Source of the DNA: Xiphydria camelus
Taxonomy: Eukaryota > Arthropoda > Insecta > Hymenoptera > Xiphydriidae
Direction of reading: 5' to 3'
Assembly: GCA_963678675.1 (NCBI GenBank)
Contig: OY783200.1
Span: 22,892,190-22,956,189 of the forward strand
Length of the DNA stretch: 64,000 nt
Below the pieces are notes generated by a model. The model was not told the origin of the DNA, did no database searches, and saw only the letters and a program-made list of their open reading frames with translations. Positions 56,369 to 64,000 of the stretch are shown here, one piece after another. Every line of letters starts with the position of its first letter. Positions within the stretch are counted from its first letter, which is position 1. The translations under genes were made by a program, and so were the position numbers.

Positions 56369-59251
56369 TCACTTCTTCTGCTTGGGCGCGTACTGCAATC
56401 CCCTTATGTAATTCTTGTTGATCTTGTACTTCTCTGGAAAAAAGAGAAAGAAGCTCGAAATGTCGCGCGGCGCCGCCAAATCATCAAACGATCGATTATC
56501 CGTCCGTCGCGCTCACCCGTCAGCAATTTGTACACGTAGAGCACCTGATTCCCCTGGACGAGGACGCTCGGCGTCCTCTTCCCGGGGACGTTCGTGATGG
56601 TCGCGCTCGCGCCGATTCCCTGGCACTCCTTGCTGAACTCTTGCAGCTTTATGCCGAACGTCTCCAAGTCGTTGACCAGCGTCACCTTTTTATTCCCAGA
56701 TCGCGTAGCGACCGTGATGTCGATGGGCTGGAGCTTCCCGGTGTGCACCAGCTTCGCGCCGGCGACGACGACCTCGTACGCGTAAGTAAACCGCCCGACG
56801 AACTTGTTTATCGCGTCCTCTATCGGCAGCGTCAATTGGTGCTCCTTGGTGCGCAGCGTTTCGGCGAGAAGGGGATCCAACTTGACGATCCTGTCTCGAA
56901 AGACGTTGTCGGTCAGAAATCTCATCATCCCGAAAATCGCGTCGTCCATACTTACTTTCCGTCCTGAAGGTTCTCCTTCTTCAGGTACTCGAGGAAGCAC
57001 TTTCTCACTTCCGCTCTGCGCAGCAAGTCTCCCTTTCTGTAACGACGAGCGAGGAAGTAAATAGTTGGGTAACACCTAGCCGCATCGTCGCGGATGTTGA
57101 ATTGCAGCTGATACAGGGCTGGAAGTTGGTCATTTATTTTTCACTCTTTACCATCTAAAGTCAATTTGACAACCTAACTTTGATATACCGACTTTTCGTT
57201 TGTAATATTTTATTCCTCGAAAATGAGTTAATTCAAATGAAAAACTAATTTCCTTCTAAATAAAAAATAAATGTTATTTTGGTCATTTTTTCTTGCTCGC
57301 GGGGTCACCGTTCGCCCCGTTTCAGAGGTCGTAGACCACTTCCAGCCCCGCGGATGCGCTTACTCGTATCCAAACTTCGACATTATCGGAAGAGCGTGAG
57401 CGGTCACTCTGTAGCACTCGGCGACGGCCGGGGCGTTCGAGGCGACGGGTTCCGGCGCGGGAGTCTCCTCGGTGATGACCAGTTCTCTCAGCAGCGGGTG
57501 ATCTTTCTGCAAAACGCGATCGCGGTCGTGTCGATGGGAAGAGCCGTCGCTTGTCGCGAAAGAATCCTCACCTTGATCGAGTGCAAACTCTCGACGCCCT
57601 TCTCCGTGAACGTGTCGATGACTCCCTGCGCTTTCATGCTCGCCAGGAAGACGGACATCTTCTTGTAGCTCGACTTCTTCACGTCCACGCTCTGCCCGGG
57701 CGGACAGACGACCAGCAGGTGGTTCTTGAAGAAGTTGGAGCTCAGCATCGGTAAATCCGTATTCTTGACGGACGTTTTGCACGCCTTCAGGAAGCAGTAT
57801 CGCAGTAGATCGTCCATCTCCCGAACGGGATCCGGGATGCTGTCTTGAACGGAAAGCGCGGGGGGCGTGTCACTCTGTCGATCCAACGTCTCCGTTTCCT
57901 CCGCCGTCTTCTCCGCCGCCTCGTCCCGTGATCGCGTCGCGTCCTCGTCGTCGGAAATTTCCAGACGATCTATTTCCAGAGGCAGCGACTCGCCCTCGCT
58001 CGCTGTCTCGAACGGGGGACCGAGGTCGGGCCTCGTCGGCGGGACTCCCAGCTGGCAGAGCGCGTCCCCCGTCACGTGGAAGATCTCGACGCATTTACCG
58101 CGATTCGCGGACATGTACATGTCGTCGCTCGAGTGCGCGGTGATCCCCACGGCGACCGGTGCCTGCGGAGAGGTCGGAGATGATGGGAAACGGTCCAGGG
58201 AAGCGCTGGGAGGGGCTGCGAGACTCTTATCCAGGGCTCCCATCCGGTCAGATGTTATTCGATATTCAATATTTCTCTTATTCAGCTTCTCTCGAGTCTT
58301 TTCATCGTTTGAATGAACTTTTTTTTATAAAATAGTACTACTATAATTCCTACTTCATTCTTCCTGCATCGATATTTCGTTTAAAATATAAAAGCCTAGT
58401 TGAATTAATGTTTCTTACCAGAAACTATAGATTCCCATTTTCTTAAATCAGATCGCGATACTCAGATTTCAGTTACTTCACACAGATGAGATATAAATGT
58501 GTTTAAATTACAAAAATACCCTCCATTTGCTTAATAAATATTAGTCTTTCGTTATATATCTTAAGAATCGTCCCCGTTTTTTGGTCAAATTCTCCCTACC
58601 TCCGCTATAAATGAAATCAATAGAAGCTGTGAAGTCTCTAACAACTCTTAAGAATAAAAATGACTCTACTGTCTTGATTTAAAAAAAAATGATCAAGCGG
58701 GAGCCCTGCTTATCGCGTACTTTATTCTCCTCTGTATTGACGGAGACCGCGACTCCCTTGCGAAGCTTCCCGAAGGAGCGGGGAGTCGCGGGTCCCTTCA
58801 GCACCAATCCGGGCAACATCAGATCCGCTCCCCCCGCCAATTTGGGAACTACCGCACGACGCGTCGTGAAGCTGTACAGGAGGTCGGGATGCTGCCACAG
58901 CGTGTAGACCGTCGGCAGCAGCCCCGGCGTCTCCGTGTAAACGTCGAGTTCAAAAAACATCGGAACTCTGTCGACGCAGTAGAGTTTGCCCAATCGATCG
59001 CTGTGCGTTACGATCTTCGTCGCACTGATCGCCTCTTTCTTGGGAATGAGGTTCTGTATCTGTTCCTCTGTCAGAGTGGGATAGGCTTTCGATATCTCCT
59101 CGCATAATTTCTTTCTGCAAAGACGAGGACGACGACGAATTTCGAGGAAAAGCAGAACTACTGCGAATCAAAATTTCTCTTGGAGCAAAACTAACCTCTC
59201 CGTTCTCTTCAATTGATTGTTAGATTTAACCCTGAACGGTTTGTTGAACAT
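56369..59251 (-). CDS. eIF2D: Eukaryotic translation initiation factor 2D (ligatin)
   Basis: Seven exons right to left: 59251-59196, 59114-58721, 58162-57572, 57506-57364, 57036-56956, 56890-56517, 56433-56369. All phases agree and the product is 567 aa (human about 584). The start MFNKPFRVKSNN aligns with the family N-terminus. Domains: N-terminal DUF1947-like (about 1-90), PUA (about 95-180; PTVYTLWQHPDLL, GGADLMLPG, APVAVG), acidic linker, SWIB/MDM2 (about 255-345; VDVKKSSYKKMSVFL), winged-helix-like segment, and C-terminal SUI1 (NKKVTLVNDLETFGI, VPGKRTPSVLVQGNQVLYVY). The end is YAPKQKK. Known role: GTP-independent delivery or removal of tRNA at the 40S P site in re-initiation and recycling, in the cytoplasm. 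Intron 5 is only 65 nt. Intron 2 carries a dispersed repeat (58255-58660). Convergent with ELAV/FNE, divergent from HDHD5. Confidence 0.95.
58255..58660. mobile_element. GAAGCCTG-type dispersed repeat in eIF2D intron 2
   Basis: TTCAGCTTCTCTCGAGTC, CCTGCATCGATATTTCGTTT, AGAAACTATAGATTCCCATT, GATACTCAGATTTCAG and AAGCTGTGAAGTCTC follow the order of the copies at 29725 and 33720. About 400 bp, plus-strand orientation, fills much of the 558-bp intron. Confidence 0.55.
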
Positions 59252-59668
59252 TTTTAATAATTTTTACCAACGTCAAGTCTGACTTTATTATTCCCGTCAA
59301 CGTTTAGACGGTCGCGCACGTCACAACATAACCGCTTCGCTGTCAGAAACGTAAACACACTACAGCTGATCGCAGTGCAACGTGAAGTTAGCCACGAGCG
59401 AGATTTCAGTGTTACTAGGTGGAGAAATAAGTCACCAGATGCGACGGCAGGGTTATTTCCGTTTTGCAATTGGCGCGCTTGTCAAGTGGATCGCGCGCGC
59501 CATCTCGCAGCGCTCGGCGGAACCATTATTAAAATACACGACCTAACCTCAACCACAGTTGTTATTATGCGGTTCGTCTCGCGAGTGGTCATTGCAGCGC
59601 GTGGCGTTCAGTAGCGCTTAGTTTTTAAGTCTCCTGCTGAATTAATCGTCCCACTTCCGTGCGGCAGG
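59252..59668. promoter_or_regulatory. Divergent promoter region between eIF2D and HDHD5
   Basis: 417 bp separate the two start codons, transcribed away from each other, with no ORF of interest between. Composition is mixed, with a GC-rich centre (about 59480-59520), and no TATA box stands out. A shared bidirectional promoter is the simplest reading. A first noncoding HDHD5 exon would also have to fit here. Confidence 0.55.
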
Positions 59669-62600
59669 ATGGCAATTCTGAAGGTCCTCTCGCGCTCCAA
59701 CGTCGAGAAACTGACGGGAAACAGAGTAAGTCCGCGGTCTGAGACTTCGCAGCGTCGCCGACGAACGCGTTCCGGGCCCACGGACATTTCGGAGCGGGTT
59801 TTCGTTGCGCGGGGTCTATTTATTCGCGATAACACCGCGATAACGCGCACCCCGATTACGGATAGAGATCGCCGCCGCGTTCTCCAAATGTCCTCGCACT
59901 CGCCGTCTCCGTTGCCTCTATATATTTTGCCACACATTTGCGGTGTATGCTTCCAGTTATCACGAGTGACGTGCACTTGCGTTCTCCGAAAAAAAAATCG
60001 AAGTACGCGTCGTTCGCGATTGGCGAGTGGATTAGATATTGAAAAAAGCTTTTCGTGTCACTTGAAGGAAAGTGTTGTGTTTGCGCGTCTCTAAGGCGGG
60101 TTGTAAGCGGTGTCCTTACAGAGTAACAGCGTTCAGAGCTCACTTAATGATCGCTGCAACAGTTATACGCAATAGAAAACAAATGCGCTCACTTTCTTTC
60201 ATGTGTCATGAAAAATAGTGTAATTATGCGCCGAGAGCGGTTTGGCGTTTGCAAATCGGCAAAGAGCAGCGCAAAGCTCGTAGTCGACTCTGCTTCGGCT
60301 TCGCTTTGTCGCCTGCTAAACACTCGCCACTCTTCGTCTCCGTCGCAAACGCCGACTCGCGCCGATAACTCGATAAAGAGGAAAGGGAAGAAGGAGGCAG
60401 TTCCCATAGAACGGCGTGCGATGAGGACTTCTCCTCGAGACCGCGACCCTTTACGTATCGTCATCTCTAAGGCGGGGAATGCGCGTCCTCGTAGCATTTC
60501 AGTTCCAAACCACGGTTCGGCCTCCTCTTCGACATAGACGGCGTGATAGTCCGCGGCAAGAAGGTTCTTCCCCCGGTTCCCGAGGCGTTCAAGCGTCTCA
60601 GAGACGAGGACGGCAAGTTCCGCGTCCCCACGGTCTTCGTCACCAACAGCGGCAACGCGCTGCGAAGCCAAAAAGCAGCGGACCTCTCCAAGTGGATCGG
60701 AATGGAAGTCTCGGAGGACCAGGTGATAATGGCGCATTCTCCGCTGAGAATGTTCGAGCGATTTCACGACAATCGGGTCTTGATCTCGGGTCAAGGACCG
60801 GTGAAGGAGATAGCGAGAGAACTGGGCTTCAGGAAGACGACGACGATGGACGAGTTGGTGAAGAACTTTCCCTCGTTGAATTACGTGAACATGAACACCA
60901 GGGACCCGACGTGCGGACCGGTCGATCCGAACTTTCCCGGGATCGAGGCCATCGTCCTGCTCAGCGAGCCCATCAACTGGGAGACTGGGCTGCAGCTGAT
61001 GGTGGACCTGATGATGTGCAACGGCATGCCCACCGCGCAGCCGTCCGTCGTTCCTCACCCTCACATTCCCGTTATGGCCTGCAACATGGACCTCCTCTGG
61101 GTCTCCGAGGCGCCTATCCCGAGGTACGGCCACGGCGCGTTCCTCGCCTGCCTGGAGACCCTCTACAGGAAGATCACCGGGAAGGATCTCGTCTACACCG
61201 CGCTCATCGGCAAGCCCAGCGAGGTGACCTATCTCCACGCGAATCTGATGATTCTGCGGCACGCGAGAAGCATCGGGGTCGATTGCAACGTGGACACGAT
61301 ATACGCGATCGGGTGAGTCTCCCCGAGGTTCTCCTTCTTCCTTTTTACGTTTTACTGGTCTTAATTTAGTCACGGACTTTTAATTCCGCTGCTCGCCTTC
61401 GCTTAGTTTTCATTCTCAAGTTTTCTTAGTCTTTATCTGCTTTGGCTTCGTTTTGTTATTTACGCCGCTCCGGTTTTACCATTTACTCTTCTTCATTTTA
61501 TTTTTTTACTCGTCTTCATTTTACCGTTTATTCTTCGTTACTTAATTATTTAATCCTCTTCCGTCAATCTTCCATTTTGTGCTCTTAAGAGACGTTCAGT
61601 CTTAGAGCCGATATAATAAAAACGCATCTATGTATCTATCCTCCGTCCTGGATCTTGGATCTATGGCGTGAACGGAAATTTCGTTTACGCGGACGATTCT
61701 CGGGAAGGATCGCGATGTTATCGCTCTTTATCATCGATACGGACGGCGTGAAAAGACGCGAACGGCTCTGGTCGAGCCTCTCGATTTTGTTCTCCTCTCG
61801 CTTCTTATCAACTGTGTCGCTGAGATATCATTTTTGTTTACCCCGACGAGGGCCTCGCACGAGAAGAAAGACTGACGATTTTATCGTCGGTGATTGCGCT
61901 GCATGTCGATACGGAAAGCGCGAAGCGGTTCTCCGCGACGAGACGTTCTCGCTCGACGAGTTTGCGCCGAGAGATTAACGATAAACGAATCAAGGACGAT
62001 GCGATCTCGCGCTTGAATGTCAAAATATCAATCGCGGTCTATTTTAATTCGCCACGATGTTTTGCCTGGCCCCAGGAGGTGTTGCGAGTCGCGCGAAGCA
62101 TCTGGCCTCGACATTCGCGCTAAGAATAAAATACTCGTGAGGTAATGAGCGTCTGGTACATATTATGACGGAAGTGGAAGGTGCGAACGAATGCACGGCG
62201 CGGCTGATGCGTCAATCGCGTCCGCCGCTGCCTCTGCGAGTGATCTTTGGCTGCTCTTTAGCTTCCTGCTCGCTCGTAAAACGGGTTCTCGGCATTTACG
62301 CTCGTCGCGTGCACGCATAGCATGCGGTCGTCAATTATGCCGGCTGTTCCTCGCGTAGAAATGCTAAATGCTATATCATCTCTTATAATATCGAGTCCCT
62401 CCGATATCGCGTGCGGGTAATTTCATCAAAACGGTAACGATTCCGCGGTCATCTCAGCCAGCAAATTCAGTCGTTAACGAGACGACTCTTTTCGAATGCT
62501 GTAATCTTTATCGACGACCTTATCCGATCGACCGAAGACGTCTATAGACATCGTAATTTCTTTCTTTTGCAGAATTCGATCCGTCAGAGAAATGTCAGGG

Positions 62601-63714
62601 AATTCTGGATTTTTAGTGGAAATTATAAATAAAGTGGAGGTCGTTTTTCGATATTTTACCGTTGATATATTTTATAATGCAGTTTGCGCTGCTGCACCAA
62701 TGGTGAAATTTTGAGAAATGAACTCGATTTTATTTATAATTTCCAGTAAACATCCAAAATTCCCTCACATTTATCTGATTTTTTCCTGACAGATTCCAGC
62801 TTTCCCTGTTTTCCAGATCTGGTCTCTGCGACCTCGTTCAATTGTGTTATAGTTATTCATAGCTTTGTTGACTTGATGAGATATACAAAACTCCTAATAT
62901 GAACAAACAATATCAGGAATATGTACTTGCAACTTTATATCAAATAATCCGATGGAAAAATTTCTCCAGCAAATTTCTGAAAAACGCTGACTTTTTCTAA
63001 CTTTCCCTAGCAATTGGAACACTCAGACATTTTCAAGGAAGTATCAGAGTTGGTCAGAGAAAGTCAGAGAATTTTCCGGAATTTCGTAGGAAAGTTTTTA
63101 CGCAAGAAATGATACTTCCCTGGAAGTGTCTGAAAATGTTCCAAATACTACAGAAAATCAGAAAAAAAGTCAGAATATCTCTGAGCTTTTCAGAAACTTG
63201 TCAGAGAAATTTTTCCATCCGGGCAGTCAGGAAAAGGCCGGAAAAAATCATGAAATAATCGGAAAATTTTATAATCGAGTTTCCGCAACCACCCTGCCTT
63301 GATTTACCACGTCATTTACGAGCCGAGAGACCCGTTCCAGGTCGGCAACGACGAATGCCTCGACGACGCCGTCTGAGTCCGTTGTTTCCCTCTTCTTCCA
63401 GCGACAACATCAACACAGACGTCTTCGGTGCAAATCTCTACGACAAGCAATTAGCGCGCTACGCGTCGGGCAAGCGCGACTCGAAACGCAGCGTCGCGAC
63501 GCTTGTGGGAAACGCGTTCGAGGGACCCAAGGCGAAGGCCTGCATCAGCGTTCTCGTGGAGACCGGCGTGCACGGACGCGACACCGCGTTCGTATCCGAG
63601 CACAGCCCCCGTGACTTCCTACCGGTGGACGAGGCCCTCTGCAAGCCGGCATTCGTCGTCGACGACGTCGGCTGCGCGATCGACCTCGCCTTCAAGGAGG
63701 AGAAATTCAATTGA
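59669..63714 (+). CDS. HDHD5: HDHD5/CECR5-type HAD-superfamily hydrolase
   Basis: Visible coding exons: 59669-59725 (MAILKVLSRSN..TGNR), 60503-61312 and 63402-63714 (TGA stop). HAD motifs are intact: FDIDGV (nucleophile and acid Asp), FVTNSGN (motif II), LIGKP (Lys, motif III) and YAIGDNINTD (metal-binding Asp, motif IV). The cap-domain text PHPHIPVMACNMDLLWVSEA and the end CKPAFVVDDVGCAIDLAFKEE match the family. Human HDHD5 is reported as mitochondrial; the basic N-terminus here would suit import. The junction 61312/63402 is phase-matched. The first junction is not: exon 1 ends in phase 0 at donor GTAAGT, whereas exon 2 (acceptor CATTTCAG at 60502) needs two bases before it. An unrecognised small exon, a different donor, or another first exon must exist. 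Substrate unknown. Confidence 0.85.
62570..62800. repeat. Palindromic element with ~50-bp arms
   Basis: The arm 62585-62633 (AATGTCAGGGAATTCTGGAT, GGAAATTATAAATAAA) is inverted at 62729-62778 (TTTATTTATAATTTCCAGTA, CCAAAATTCCCTCACATTTA). The central 95 bp is unrelated. MITE-like, non-coding, in the HDHD5 intron. Confidence 0.6.
62948..63224. mobile_element. Palindromic MITE-like element with ~95-bp arms
   Basis: It begins CCGATGGAAAAATTTCTCC and ends GAGAAATTTTTCCATCCGGG. The arms also share TTTCTGAAAAACGCTGAC and GGAACACTCAGACATTTTCA with their inverses. The centre is short, around 63050-63100. Non-coding, in the HDHD5 intron. Confidence 0.6.
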
Positions 63715-64000
63715 ATCGTCCTTCGACGTCCTTCCTCCCACCTCGCGCACGGAAATACTTCGCGTCGGGCAAACGACGCGCGAGCGACGAGGATCTTTTC
63801 TCGGTACTCTCGAGTCTCGGCGTGAAACGAAAACGCGGAAGGAAATTACGAGCGTGGGAGCGAGCTGTGAACTTCGATCTCGAAGACTGACCGAAATAGA
63901 ATCGCGCGACCCTGTCGAGACGCGAGCCATAGGTCGTTTAATGCCTTGGCATGCCGCGCAATTCGCATTCGCGGGTTGCGCAAGAAACGCTCGTCGTCGG
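63715..64000 (+). other. HDHD5 3' UTR and right window edge
   Basis: CpG-rich sequence after the TGA stop. No AATAAA hexamer is seen before the end of the window, so the 3' end is probably outside or uses a variant signal. Confidence 0.4.

Larger units (their letters stand above)
61313..63401 (+). other. HDHD5 last intron
   Basis: Donor GTGAGT, acceptor TCTTCCAG. It contains two palindromic elements (62570-62800 and 62948-63224) and otherwise non-coding DNA. Just before the last exon, 63296-63376 reads open as YHVIYEPRDPFQVGND then CLDDAV and stop, with natural-looking codons. I cannot link it to the gene. Confidence 0.5.

Noticed and set aside
57301..57363. Alternative C-terminal end for eIF2D by reading past exon 4
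   Set aside because: The frame stops immediately (GAG TAA), while the GTAAGC donor within it splices in phase to KGDLLRRAEVRK, which fits the family.
60189..61373. 394-codon minus-strand frame
   Set aside because: Antisense of the large HDHD5 exon; the plus frame has intact HAD motifs.

Overview
This is eukaryotic, intron-rich nuclear DNA, almost certainly from an insect. A hymenopteran (ant, wasp, sawfly or bee) is my best guess. The support is insect-type protein sequences, an ELAV-family neuronal RNA-binding gene, a CCP6/AGBL4-type carboxypeptidase (which, from memory, Drosophila lacks), CpG-rich GC islands set in AT-rich DNA, and a heavy load of short palindromic MITE-like repeats. The species call is inference; the protein families are recognised directly from translated exons. 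Exon boundaries were placed by hand from GT/AG sites and checked for reading phase.

Layout from left to right. (1) 640-5400, minus strand: the 5' half of an RBM5/RBM10-type splicing regulator, with an RD/RE-rich N-terminus, RRM1 and the lead-in to the RanBP2 zinc finger; the rest lies off the left edge. It has a CpG-rich promoter and a noncoding first exon near 5.1-5.4 kb. (2) 8721-11665, minus strand: a CCP6/AGBL4-type cytosolic carboxypeptidase, complete except for a tiny first coding exon. Its zinc ligands are intact, but histidine occupies the catalytic glutamate position. (3) 29378-42133, plus strand: an ELAV/FNE-type protein with six coding exons (350 aa, three RRMs), including a 42-nt hinge microexon in U-rich DNA. 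Three promoter-like GC blocks at about 6.6-7.3, 16.3-16.5 and 22.1-22.8 kb, on the same strand, may be alternative 5' starts for this gene. Its 3' UTR is probably long and lies somewhere in 42.1-55.7 kb. (4) 56369-59251, minus strand: complete eIF2D (ligatin), seven exons, 567 aa, convergent with the ELAV gene. (5) 59669-63714, plus strand: HDHD5/CECR5-type HAD hydrolase, divergent from eIF2D across 417 bp. One splice phase between its first two visible exons does not match.

The genes do not form a pathway. Three act on RNA or translation (RBM5, ELAV/FNE, eIF2D), one is a tubulin-tail processing family member, and one is a probably mitochondrial HAD protein. No operon, CRISPR array, rRNA, tRNA or viral gene was recognised.

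The remaining sequence is introns, UTRs and intergenic DNA filled with non-autonomous repeats. One family of about 200 bp, probably flanked by TA, occurs at least ten times. A second TA-flanked family, a TTAA-flanked element with a 28-bp perfect-looking hairpin, a CCCAGACAGCACA-ended family and several single palindromic elements are also present. The main items to follow up are the active-site substitution in the carboxypeptidase, the ELAV hinge splicing architecture, the duplicated promoter blocks, and the hairpin at 20.03-20.10 kb.
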